A DNA stretch of 61,429 bases. Origin: Alphaproteobacteria bacterium (lineage in GTDB: Bacteria; Pseudomonadota; Alphaproteobacteria; Rhizobiales; CAJQND01). The notes beneath the pieces are model-generated. The model searched no databases and was not told the DNA's origin. It saw only the letters and a program-made list of their open reading frames with translations. The translations under genes were made by a program, and so were the position numbers. How positions within the stretch are numbered: position 1 is the first letter of the stretch; the number at the start of each line of letters is the position of its first letter. The stretch is taken from contig JAAEUE010000113.1 of assembly GCA_024227565.1 (NCBI GenBank), positions 1-61,429 of the forward strand. Direction: 5' to 3'. Positions 1 to 7,835 of this stretch are shown here, in pieces.

Positions 1-1
1 A

Positions 2-118
2 GGTCGTGATTGAGTGTTCGAGTAGGTCGAATTGTTCTACAACCGAAAACGTCGCCATGGTTACCTTGGCAACATCAGCCCGGATGACTTCGAAAGGCAG
101 TCAGTCGGATCTTTTTGA
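2..118 (+). pseudogene. IS3-family transposase C-terminal remnant
   Basis: Read in the frame starting at base 2, the translation contains VELFYNRKRRHGYLGN followed by ISPDDFE. This is the typical C-terminal end of IS3-family OrfB transposases (consensus like YNRxRRHSxLGYxSPxxFE). The frame is broken by TGA at 11-13 and TAG at 23-25, where a Tyr codon would be expected, and ends at TGA 116-118. The bases after it (about 121-150) resemble the terminal inverted repeat of such elements. Only the tail is inside the window, so an intact copy upstream cannot be excluded, but the internal stops make it a decayed remnant. Confidence 0.7.
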
Positions 119-334
119 ACCGTCCACTAAAAGCGGGCAAGACCAATTTTCTACCGTGTGCGATCCGCCCCATGACTTCCGTTTTGGGGCAGAAGCGGTC
201 ATAAGGTGCAATGACAGTCCACCTTGCAATGTCTTGATGCGTGCGCAAAGTTCATTCGCCAGATGGATGTGTCTCGATTATCATTGCCCACAACTTGAAG
301 CACACCGATCAACTCCTTACGGCATTGGCACTTC

Positions 335-1048
335 ATGATTAGGCGACATCATATAAGTCAGGCGGCGATCGTTCTCCTGATCTGTATGTTTGCCGTTCTT
401 TCCGCTTGCTCAGATGAGGCTGAAAACTCGGTAAAGGCGACGGCGGGTGCTGAACTGACAGTAATGGATTTTTCCACGCCGTTCTCACTCGATCCACCGC
501 CGTCTGGCTGGCATCACCGTACGTTTTGGTTTCGGCCAGCCATGAAGTTGAGTTTTGCGACAAAAGAGGGCGTTGCAGCGCTGCGTTGCGAAACCGATGG
601 TGGCGGATCGATCTTCGGTCGTTATGCCGACGTGTCTCTAACCGAATATCCCATTCTGGCATGGGATTGGTATGTTGAAGTGCCGATCGAAAGCGCATTC
701 GACGAACGAACCAAGGAGGGCGACGATCACCCGGCGCGCCTGTTCCTCCGCTTCAAAGATAGCAACGATGATGATCACTTCGTTGAAATCATATGGAGCA
801 ACAAGCATTTCTCGCCGGGCGATTACAAAATTATCGACGGCTTCCCCCACTACGTTGCCAACGGACGCAATGAGAATATTGGGCGTTGGCATCAGGAACA
901 AATTGACCTTCTTGAGATTTACCGCGCAACAACCAAGCGAGAAGATATGCCGAAGGTGAAATTGATCGCCATCTTTTGCGATAGTGATGATACCGGCGGC
1001 AATAGCGTGGCCTACTTTTCCAATGTTCGGTTGCGGAAGACCCGATAG
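335..1048 (+). CDS. DUF3047 family lipoprotein
   Basis: The 237-aa product begins with a signal peptide ending in a lipobox (LSAC, Cys25), so it is probably an outer- or inner-membrane-anchored periplasmic lipoprotein. The rest matches the DUF3047 pattern: an AWDWYVEVP stretch, ERTKEGDD followed by ARLFLRF, EIIWSNK, GDYKIIDGFPHYVANG, WHQEQIDL near the middle and IFCDSDDTG near the C-terminus. The fold of this family is probably a jelly-roll-like beta sandwich; no biochemical role is established. The gene stands alone downstream of an IS remnant and is followed by about 190 bases without a gene. Family assignment is from recalled pattern, function unknown. Confidence 0.8.
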   Translation: MIRRHHISQAAIVLLICMFAVLSACSDEAENSVKATAGAELTVMDFSTPFSLDPPPSGWHHRTFWFRPAMKLSFATKEGVAALRCETDGGGSIFGRYADVSLTEYPILAWDWYVEVPIESAFDERTKEGDDHPARLFLRFKDSNDDDHFVEIIWSNKHFSPGDYKIIDGFPHYVANGRNENIGRWHQEQIDLLEIYRATTKREDMPKVKLIAIFCDSDDTGGNSVAYFSNVRLRKTR

Positions 1049-1241
1049 GGCGGCAGCCCATAAGCACGTCGGCACGCGGCTGTTCCCAATCACACTCCAA
1101 CGACCTCAGTACTTGGGACCGCAATGGGGCAAACCTGTGCATTCGATTCCTGTGGGATTGTCTCTTTTGCGACATCATTCGAAGGTCTCGAATGGGCTCG
1201 AAGCTGCCGTTGAGGACTTTACGATTTAACGGGTCCTGACC

Positions 1242-1691
1242 CTAGCCGCAGCAGCCTTTGCCAAGAGCCTTCAAGCGCCAGTAGTTGTAGGGCAGGGGCG
1301 CCAGGAAGCCGGCAAGCAGCATAATCGGAACCACCCACCAGGTGAGCCGTGCCCCGCCGGTCAGGGCCACATCCACAACGTTCATGGCCGTTTCCATGGC
1401 CACCATGGATATGAACGACATGCCGATGGCCGTCTTGAACGCCAGATTAAAGGCCATCTGGCGCGACAGAATGAATGTTTCAAGCGCAATCGAGGTCAGA
1501 AGGCCGTTGATGATCGCCAAGCTCATGATGGCCAGTGTGGGCCAGGGAATGCCGCTGATCTGGAAAAACAGAATGGTTCCCATGTCGCCGATAGAACAGC
1601 CGAGCAAGCACCACAGCGTGTTAATCGAGGCGCGCTGCCAAGTGTGCTGACAGCTCCAGCTGATGCGGGGAATGAGCGTGGTTTCGGCCAT
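1242..1691 (-). CDS. DUF4396 membrane protein
   Basis: This 149-aa protein has about four hydrophobic helices and the HTWQRAS..NTLWCLLGCSIGD signature near residues 16-35 that is characteristic of DUF4396 integral membrane proteins. The C-terminus ends in a Cys pair (GKGCCG). Some family members sit beside copper or heavy-metal genes, but nothing adjacent here supports a specific role: the upstream neighbour on the same strand is exonuclease III, separated by a 105-bp repeat. The ATG at 1691 is used; the N-terminus before His16 is short and unremarkable. Confidence 0.75.
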   Translation of the reverse strand: MAETTLIPRISWSCQHTWQRASINTLWCLLGCSIGDMGTILFFQISGIPWPTLAIMSLAIINGLLTSIALETFILSRQMAFNLAFKTAIGMSFISMVAMETAMNVVDVALTGGARLTWWVVPIMLLAGFLAPLPYNYWRLKALGKGCCG

Positions 1692-1777
1692 GCTAATGCG
1701 GGGTCCAATTTCCAGATATGCACAAATATAATCCTTCCAGCAACAGGAAGGTCAAGCATCTTATTGGAGCCCGGCGT

Positions 1778-1882
1778 TAGAGCAACCTCCGATCAGACGG
1801 TTACGTCTGAGCGGAGATAAGTTGCTCGCCCGTAACGAAAATCTTGGGCATCTTCCGCTCAATGTGAGCGGAAGTTGCCCTA
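1778..1882 (-). repeat. 105-bp hairpin repeat, copy A
   Basis: Read on the minus strand this segment starts TAGGGCAACTTCCGCTCA and ends CGGAGGTTGCTCTA, and it is nearly the same as 28824-28928 on the plus strand. It contains two palindromes, one around CCGCTCACATTGAGCGG and one with ends GAGCAAC...GTTGCTC enclosing CAGACGTAACCGTCTG. The first three bases are the TAG stop codon of xthA. It is probably a small non-autonomous mobile (MITE/REP-like) element that can also act as a transcript-end hairpin. Confidence 0.8.
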
Positions 1883-2662
1883 GATGGCCAGGTCAATCCA
1901 AACCGGAATGTGGTCAGACGGCTTCTCCCAGCCGCGAACATGGCTGGTGGTTTCGCACTGCTTGAGCCGGTCGGCCGCTTGCGGGGAGAGCAGGAGGTGG
2001 TCGATCCTGATGCCGTTGTTGCGCTGCCAGGCGCCGGCCTGATAGTCCCAGAACGTGTAGAGACCCTCTTCCGGGGTCACGGCCCGCAGCGCATCGGTGA
2101 AGCCAAGCCCCATCAAGGTGCGAAACCGTTCCCGGGTTTGCGGCAGCGCCAAGGCATCATCGGCCCAGGCGGATGCTGAGTAACAGTCGCCATCCTGGGG
2201 GATCACATTGTAATCGCCGGCGAGCACCAGCGGTTCTTCCTGCTCCAGATGGTTCTGCGCATGGGCAATCAGGCGCTCCATCCAGGCAAGCTTGTAGGGG
2301 TATTTTTCCGTGTCCACCGGGTTGCCGTTGGGCAGATAGATGGAGGCCACGCGAACCGCGCCCTCGTCACCGGAGATCACGGCTTCCAGATAGCGGGCCT
2401 GCTCGTCGCCGTCGTCGCCAGGAAGCCGGGGGGTCAGCTCGTCGAACGGCCGCTTTGACAATATGGCGACCCCGTTGAAGCCCTTTTGCCCGTGCGTGGC
2501 CACGTTGTAGCCAAGCTCTTCGATGGGGCCGGCCGGGAAGTTCTCATCAACCGACTTGATTTCCTGCAGGCACACCACATCCGGGTTTGCCTCTTTCAAC
2601 CAGGCAACCAGCACTTCGATGCGCGCCTTGATGCCGTTTATGTTCCAGGTGGCTATTATCAT
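1880..2662 (-). CDS. xthA: exodeoxyribonuclease III
   Basis: This 260-aa protein is a full-length exonuclease III of the AP endonuclease (EEP) superfamily, which cuts DNA at abasic sites and degrades 3' ends in base-excision repair. Visible motifs are WNINGIKAR at the start, the metal-binding LQEIKS (Glu near 38), AGDYNV in the middle, RIDHLLLSP and the terminal SDHIPVWIDL catalytic Asp-His pair. The length matches bacterial XthA (about 260-270 aa). Its stop codon lies in the first bases of a 105-bp repeat. The preceding gene on the same strand is 64 bases away and unrelated, so it is probably expressed alone. Confidence 0.95.
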   Translation of the reverse strand: MIIATWNINGIKARIEVLVAWLKEANPDVVCLQEIKSVDENFPAGPIEELGYNVATHGQKGFNGVAILSKRPFDELTPRLPGDDGDEQARYLEAVISGDEGAVRVASIYLPNGNPVDTEKYPYKLAWMERLIAHAQNHLEQEEPLVLAGDYNVIPQDGDCYSASAWADDALALPQTRERFRTLMGLGFTDALRAVTPEEGLYTFWDYQAGAWQRNNGIRIDHLLLSPQAADRLKQCETTSHVRGWEKPSDHIPVWIDLAI

Positions 2663-2726
2663 CAGCTATCTTGTGCATGGCGCCGGGCCATCGCGCAAGC
2701 GGGCGCGGCCGGTTGGCTGTGGACGG

Positions 2727-3956
2727 TTAGCCCGATTTGGCGGCACAGGCCGCAACGGCGCCTGCCAGCACTCTGGCCCCAACCACAAGATCATCACGGG
2801 CCGTGTCTTCGGCAAAGCTGTGGCTGATCCCGCCTATTGAGGGCACGAACATCATGGCCACGGGCAGCACAGAGGCTACGTTTGAGGCATCGTGAATGGC
2901 GCCGGACGGCATGCGCCGCCAGCGCCCCGGTGCTTCGGCCTCGGCGGATGCGGCCACCAGATCGGCATATTCCCGGTTCATCGGGACAGGGGCCAGAACA
3001 TGGTAGTTCGAAATCTCCAAGCCGAGGGTCATGGCCTTCGCGGTTTCCTCGGCGAGCTCGCGGATGATGGCTTCCATGCGGTCAAGCCGGTCATCATCGC
3101 CGTCGCGCCACTGCATGGAGAACGTCACCTGGCCAGGCACGATGGACGAGGCGTTGGGGTGAACGCTCACATGCCCGATTGTCCACACCGTGGAGGGCAC
3201 CACAATGTTGCGCAGGCGCTCATCGAGTTTGGTTGAGAAGGCGGCAAGCCCTTTCACCGCATCGCGCCGGGTTGCCATGGGGGTTGTTCCGGCGTGGTTG
3301 GTTTCGCCTGTGAACGTGATCGTCAGCTCGCGAATGCCCACGATCATTTCCACCACACCGATCGCCTCGCCGGACAGGTCAAGGTTTGGACCCTGCTCGA
3401 TATGGGCTTCCAGAAAGCCGGTGAAGCGGCTGGCGGGAACGAATGTGCCAGAATGCCAATCGGCAATTTGCGCCCGCGACTGGGCAAAGGTGACCCCGTT
3501 GGGGTCTTTCAGGGCATCGGCCTCAGCCAGGTCCATGTTTCCTGACCACACCTGGCTGCCGGTGATCATGCCGAACCAGCCTTCTTCATCCTGAAACGAG
3601 ACCACCGCGATGGGCGGTCCTCCGGCTTCAGCAACGGCTCTGGCCGCTTCGAGCCCGGCGATGACCCCATAGGCCCCATCCAGCCAACCGCCCTCTGGCT
3701 GGCTGTCAGAATGGGATCCCGTCAGGAAGCACGGGTCATCACCCTCGGGCAACCCGAACAGGTTTCCTGCAGGATCGAACACCGGGGTCAGGCCGGCATC
3801 AGCCATGCGCCCGGCCACCCATTGGCGCGCCTCCAGATCGGGTTGCGAAAACGCCGGCCGCACAACGCCAGTGCCCGTGCGCCCGAAATCGCGCAACCTG
3901 TCCAGGTCGGACAAGAGGCGCTCTTCATTGATTTTGATGGTTCCCACCTCAGTCAT
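2727..3956 (-). CDS. M20-family Zn hydrolase (allantoate / N-carbamoyl amino acid amidohydrolase type)
   Basis: The 409-aa protein belongs to the M20 metallopeptidase group that hydrolyses N-carbamoyl-L-amino acids, allantoate or ureidoglycolate. Metal-ligand motifs are visible: [13 protein letters not shown] near residue 80, the catalytic FQDEEGWF near 125, EAHIEQGP near 200 and an internal dimerisation domain with NHAGTTPM. A conserved His in GISHSF lies near the C-terminus. The ATG at 3956 is chosen because it overlaps the DUF1330 stop (translational coupling) and fits the family N-terminus; a longer in-frame start at 3986 is less likely. Exact substrate cannot be read from sequence; coupling to a DUF1330 gene suggests a small metabolic operon. 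Confidence 0.85.
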   Translation of the reverse strand: MTEVGTIKINEERLLSDLDRLRDFGRTGTGVVRPAFSQPDLEARQWVAGRMADAGLTPVFDPAGNLFGLPEGDDPCFLTGSHSDSQPEGGWLDGAYGVIAGLEAARAVAEAGGPPIAVVSFQDEEGWFGMITGSQVWSGNMDLAEADALKDPNGVTFAQSRAQIADWHSGTFVPASRFTGFLEAHIEQGPNLDLSGEAIGVVEMIVGIRELTITFTGETNHAGTTPMATRRDAVKGLAAFSTKLDERLRNIVVPSTVWTIGHVSVHPNASSIVPGQVTFSMQWRDGDDDRLDRMEAIIRELAEETAKAMTLGLEISNYHVLAPVPMNREYADLVAASAEAEAPGRWRRMPSGAIHDASNVASVLPVAMMFVPSIGGISHSFAEDTARDDLVVGARVLAGAVAACAAKSG

Positions 3957-4260
3957 CGCCTGGCTGCGGGCCGTCGTAGCCTTCAATGATCACCGTATCG
4001 CTCTGGCTTACAGCCGTGCGCAACTCTATTGCCGCCTGATAACCGGGAGAATTGTAGCAATCTATGGCTTTTTGGTAGCTTTCGAACTCGATCACCACGT
4101 TGCGCGACCGGTGATTGCCTTCCTTCTCCTGGCGGTCTCCGCCGCGCACCAGAAATTTGCCGCCATATTCGGCCAGGGGCGCTGCATTTGCTGCGATATA
4201 TTTCTTGTATTTCTCCATATCGTCTACATCGATACGTGCGATCCAGTATCCCTTCGCCAT
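3949..4260 (-). CDS. DUF1330 small protein
   Basis: The 103-aa protein starts [12 protein letters not shown] and has the ferredoxin-like dimeric alpha/beta barrel pattern of DUF1330: GGKFLVRGG, then [23 protein letters not shown]. These small cytosolic proteins are related in fold to antibiotic-biosynthesis monooxygenases, but most have no known activity. Its last codons overlap the start of the M20 hydrolase by 8 bases, so the two are co-translated. A strong purine-rich ribosome site (GGAT/GAAAGG) precedes the ATG. Confidence 0.85.
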   Translation of the reverse strand: MAKGYWIARIDVDDMEKYKKYIAANAAPLAEYGGKFLVRGGDRQEKEGNHRSRNVVIEFESYQKAIDCYNSPGYQAAIELRTAVSQSDTVIIEGYDGPQPGDD

Positions 4261-4344
4261 CTTGACTGATCCTTTCTGAGGAGGTGAGCGTGCGTATAAG
4301 ATGGCGTGATGAAATCAGACCTCTGAGGAAAGATCAAACGGCAT

Positions 4345-4701
4345 GTGCAAAGGATCAATAACGTGAAGCGATTTGGACGGGTTGTGCTGGGCCTGATCGT
4401 GGCCCTGGTGTGTGCGGGGGCACTGCTCGCGGCTTCATGGTATTACGGCGGCACCACGGAATATGCCCGCTTCAAGAGCCCCGACGGTCGCCATGAAGTG
4501 GTGGTGTACCGGCATCCAATGCTGTTTGCCATGCCCGGCCAGGGCAGCGACGCGCCCGGCACCATTGTCCTGCTCAATCAGGCGGGACGAGAGCTCAAGC
4601 GGACGTCCGTTGGGATGGTCCAACTGATTTCAGACCCGCGCTGGGATGAGGACACAGTTGGCATGAAGCTGCTGTTCAAGTGGAAGCTTCCAGCAAAGTG
4701 A
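4345..4701 (+). CDS. small exported or membrane-anchored protein of unknown function
   Basis: About 118 aa from a GTG start at 4345; a second in-frame GTG at 4363 would give a 112-aa form beginning with KRFGR, which looks like a more natural signal-anchor start. Residues about 11-33 form one hydrophobic helix (VVLGLIVALVCAGALLAASW), followed by a small beta-rich domain with SPDGRHEVVVYR and a C-terminal KLLFKWKLPAK. No family is recognised. It lies between divergent DUF1330 and a dehydrogenase gene and shows no operon partner. Confidence 0.6.
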   Translation: MQRINNVKRFGRVVLGLIVALVCAGALLAASWYYGGTTEYARFKSPDGRHEVVVYRHPMLFAMPGQGSDAPGTIVLLNQAGRELKRTSVGMVQLISDPRWDEDTVGMKLLFKWKLPAK

Positions 4702-4792
4702 AGCAGATGGACCGTGCAAATGGAAACGCCCGTTGAGGCGTTCTGGCTGGCGGCCTACACTTCAGCTTGAACAGGATTAAGGAGCGGCCACG

Positions 4793-5695
4793 ATGCCATC
4801 CAGCAAAGTTGGTTTCATAGGGCTCGGGCGGATGGGCGGCGGCATGGCCCGTCATCTCTTGAAAAGCACCGGTGAACTCTTTGTCTATGATCTCAACGCG
4901 GCTGCGATGGAGGGCCTGGCCAACGAGGGGGCAACGCCCTGTGAGAGCCCTGCGCAGGTTGCAGAAAACAGCGACTTAATTCTTCTTTGCCTGCCGTTCG
5001 CCCCGGAAGTGCGCGAGGTCTTGTTCGGCGCAAGCAGCATCCAGAGCGCTGCAAAGCCGGGATTGACGGTTGTCGATACCTCAACCCTCGACAGAAACGA
5101 TGCCCTGGCCATCGCTGAAGAGGCCGCCGCGCGCGACATCGCTTATTGGGACTGCCCCATCTCCGGCATGCCGTTCCGTGCCGATAACGGCACGCTGACT
5201 GTCATGTTCGGCGGTACTGATGCTGCCTTCAAGGCCGCGCAACCCTATCTGGAGAGTTTCGGGGAAACCGTGATCCATTGCGGTGCCCTCGGCAGCGGGC
5301 AGGCCATGAAGGCCATCAACAACATCATCTACAACGTGAATATCGCAGCGCTCTGCGAAGTGCTGCCCTTGACCGTCGCCATGGGGCTTAAGCCTGAGGA
5401 GGTGGCCCGCACGGTCACCACGGCCAGTGCGCGGAGTTTTGCCTCTGAATATTTCGTATCGCGTATGCTCGACCGTAAATTCGACACCGATTTTGCCCTC
5501 CAGGACGCCTACAAGGACATCGTCAACGTCCAGAACATGGCCGATGAAACAGGAGCCGCCCTGCCGGTGGTGAAGGCCATGATCGGCAGCTATGACGCGG
5601 CGATCGAAGCTGGATTTGGCGCCGAACCCAAGAGCGCCATGTTGAAAGTCTACGAACAGGCGCTGGGCGCTGAGTATCGCAGGTCTGAAAAATGA
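4793..5695 (+). CDS. NAD(P)-dependent beta-hydroxyacid dehydrogenase (3-hydroxyisobutyrate dehydrogenase family)
   Basis: The 300-aa cytosolic protein has the family's N-terminal Rossmann motif VGFIGLGRMGGGMA (residues 6-19), substrate-binding DCPISGMP near 120-127 and the catalytic lysine in GSGQAMKAINN (Lys173). Members oxidise 3-hydroxyisobutyrate, tartronate semialdehyde, or reduce small aldehydes such as glyoxylate or succinic semialdehyde. Length equals the family norm. Its stop overlaps the start of the DUF1194 gene by 4 bases (ATGA), so the two are probably co-transcribed. The substrate cannot be decided here. Confidence 0.9.
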   Translation: MPSSKVGFIGLGRMGGGMARHLLKSTGELFVYDLNAAAMEGLANEGATPCESPAQVAENSDLILLCLPFAPEVREVLFGASSIQSAAKPGLTVVDTSTLDRNDALAIAEEAAARDIAYWDCPISGMPFRADNGTLTVMFGGTDAAFKAAQPYLESFGETVIHCGALGSGQAMKAINNIIYNVNIAALCEVLPLTVAMGLKPEEVARTVTTASARSFASEYFVSRMLDRKFDTDFALQDAYKDIVNVQNMADETGAALPVVKAMIGSYDAAIEAGFGAEPKSAMLKVYEQALGAEYRRSEK

Positions 5696-6594
5696 GAGCT
5701 GGCGGGCGCAGGTCTATTCTCTTGAGCTGCCTGACTGCGGCCGTCGCGCTTGCCTGCATTGGCCTTCAAAACAGCAGCTTGGCTCAATCAAAAGACTCAA
5801 TAACTGAAGTCGATCTTGAGTTGGTCATTGCGGCAGATATCTCGTTTTCAATCTCGGTTGGAGAGCAGAACATCCAACGCCGGGGGTATGCCCAGGCCTT
5901 TCTCAAGCCTGAAGTGATTGCCGCGGTTACCTCCGGGCCCCATGGCAAGATTGCGGTGACCTATGTGGAATGGGCCGGGCCGGGAACGCAGTTTCAGGTG
6001 GTGCCCTGGAGATTGATAGACGGCTCCAAAAGTGCACAGGCTTTTGCTGACAAATTGCGCGCGGCCCCAATCCATCGTGGCGGCGAAACGTCAATTTCCA
6101 AGGGGCTGCTTTATTCCTCAGCTCTGTTTGAGAGCACGTCCTTCAAAGGCCTCCGGAAAGTTATCGACATCTCCGGCGATGGCCCCAACAACGGCGGCCC
6201 CAGCATTGTGGGGCCTCGCGAACTGCTGCTCTCACGCCAAGTCACCATCAACGGTCTGCCCCTTGTGGGCGATGCGGGCGACAGCTCTGTGGAGATCGAT
6301 GTTGCCGCCTACTACCGGGACTGCGTGTCCGGCGGGCCGGGCTCATTTGTGCTCCCGGTGTCGTCCTGGCACGAATTTGGCCGCTCTATCTCGCGCAAGC
6401 TGGTGATGGAGATTTCGGGCCTTGTTCCAGCCGAACCGATGCCCGTGCATCTTGCAGCCCTGAAACCGGAGACCGATTGCCTGGCCGGAGAAAAGTCCAT
6501 GCGCGAAAAATACCTAAAGCAACTGGATGACCTGACCCACGGAAAGTCCAAGCGCTGGAAGCCGCGCGAGCAAGACTGGCCCACGCCGAAGTAA
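5692..6594 (+). CDS. exported DUF1194 (VWA-like) protein
   Basis: The 300-aa protein has an N-terminal signal peptide (about residues 1-32) and the DUF1194 signature: VDLELVIAADISFSIS near 40-56 resembling a degenerate MIDAS Asp-x-Ser-x-Ser site, YVEWAGPGTQ, RGGETSIS and DISGDGPNNGG. DUF1194 proteins are periplasmic von Willebrand A-like domains without a known function. It overlaps the upstream dehydrogenase gene by 4 bases. It converges with the cytochrome/binding-protein gene, only 8 bases separating the stops. Confidence 0.85.
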   Translation: MRAGGRRSILLSCLTAAVALACIGLQNSSLAQSKDSITEVDLELVIAADISFSISVGEQNIQRRGYAQAFLKPEVIAAVTSGPHGKIAVTYVEWAGPGTQFQVVPWRLIDGSKSAQAFADKLRAAPIHRGGETSISKGLLYSSALFESTSFKGLRKVIDISGDGPNNGGPSIVGPRELLLSRQVTINGLPLVGDAGDSSVEIDVAAYYRDCVSGGPGSFVLPVSSWHEFGRSISRKLVMEISGLVPAEPMPVHLAALKPETDCLAGEKSMREKYLKQLDDLTHGKSKRWKPREQDWPTPK

Positions 6595-6602
6595 CCCGGA
6601 AC

Positions 6603-7829
6603 TCAGCGGATTGTGAGGATGTCTTTGAGGGTCAAACGGGTTTGAACATAGGGCGCTTTGGGTTCTGCGTAATGCATCTTGTAGCCCTCGGCGATTTTGC
6701 GCACCTTGCCCGACGACAGCATCGCCTTAAGGGCCTCATCCACACCCTTGGCCAATGGGGCGTTGTTCTTAAGGAGCGCAATGCCGAGGTTGAACCCGAG
6801 CGGATGCCGGTAGTCGCTCAGTCTCAGTTTGGAAATTGGGTTCTGCCGCTTGTGAAAGTCAAAGGCGGCAACCGTCACCAAGGCGGCGTCAAACGCGCCG
6901 TTTTCCATCTTCCACAGAAACGCCGGTCCCGGATTGAAGGTTTGCGCCTGGGCCACCATGGCCTGCGTGCCCTGGCGCAGGGTGAGCACACCGGCCAGTG
7001 TTCCTTGCTCCACGCCCACTTTGCGCCCATCCAGATCAGCAAGAGATTTGAAGGCCGGGACGTCGGGGCCGCTCACAACGATGCCCATCTCCATCCGCGC
7101 ATAGGGCGCCGAGGCTGCCACCGGTTTCAGATCAACCTGAAACCCCAAGGGCAGATGATCCGGCTGATCGTCCCAACGGGGCAGGGCGCCGCGCTGGCCC
7201 TCCAAACCGGAAAGCGCAGATGCGTAAAGTGCAAACCCCGGCACGATATCGCACAAGCCGTGAGCGAGCATGGCGTAGGTCTCTTTGACCGGATCGCTCT
7301 CTTCTTCCTGCTCGCTCTCAAACCAGGTGACCTCAAGCTCAAGGTTTAGTGCCTCGGCGAGGGCCTCCACCACGCCGTAATCCAGCCCGGTTCCTCCGTT
7401 GTGCCGCGCCCCGGACATGACCCCGCCATTGCGCGCAACACAGGCCGTCAGCTTGCCCGGCTCCATCGTGGTCACGGGTTCGGGGGCCGGTGCGGATTTC
7501 GCTGCGGCCTCAGGGAAGGGTTTTTTCCCGGCGCGCGTGACAACGTAAAACCACAGGAGATCGAGCTCTTCGGGCGTCACCACATCGCCCCAGGCGGGCA
7601 TGTTGCGTTTGCCTTTTTTGACGACTGTGTAGAATTCGTCCTTCTTCTCTTTCGGCCACTTCCTGAGATCGAATGAAGATGTGCCTGGGTTCACCATGTT
7701 GAGCCCATGGCAATGGGCGCAAAACAGCTTGTAGAGCCCCGTGGCCTTTTTCAGCTTGGCATCAGACGCAAGGGCCGGCGCTGTGAGCAGCGCCAGCCCC
7801 AGCATGAAACCGACAATCAATCGGATCAT
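6603..7829 (-). CDS. cytochrome c fused to a quinoprotein-associated periplasmic binding domain
   Basis: The 408-aa protein has a signal peptide (about 1-22), a class I cytochrome c domain with CAHCH at residues 37-41 and a probable axial Met in RNMPAWG (Met77), an Ala/Pro linker at about 108-122, then a bacterial solute-binding (SBP_bac_3-like) domain from about 125 to 400 with CDIVPGFA, DGRKVGVEQGTLAG and LGFNLGIALLKN. The binding domain is the type found beside PQQ dehydrogenases (XoxJ/MxaJ-like). It follows the PQQ dehydrogenase gene with a gap of 6 bases, so it is co-transcribed. It looks like a one-chain equivalent of XoxG plus XoxJ: electron acceptor and accessory or maturation protein. 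Function is inferred from context. Confidence 0.85.
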   Translation of the reverse strand: MIRLIVGFMLGLALLTAPALASDAKLKKATGLYKLFCAHCHGLNMVNPGTSSFDLRKWPKEKKDEFYTVVKKGKRNMPAWGDVVTPEELDLLWFYVVTRAGKKPFPEAAAKSAPAPEPVTTMEPGKLTACVARNGGVMSGARHNGGTGLDYGVVEALAEALNLELEVTWFESEQEEESDPVKETYAMLAHGLCDIVPGFALYASALSGLEGQRGALPRWDDQPDHLPLGFQVDLKPVAASAPYARMEMGIVVSGPDVPAFKSLADLDGRKVGVEQGTLAGVLTLRQGTQAMVAQAQTFNPGPAFLWKMENGAFDAALVTVAAFDFHKRQNPISKLRLSDYRHPLGFNLGIALLKNNAPLAKGVDEALKAMLSSGKVRKIAEGYKMHYAEPKAPYVQTRLTLKDILTIR

Positions 7830-7835
7830 GCGGTC

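Noticed and set aside
6..338. 110-aa open frame overlapping the DUF3047 start by 4 bases
   Set aside because: Rich in Ser, Cys and Thr with no domain; it lies in another frame over an IS3 transposase remnant, so it is not a convincing gene.
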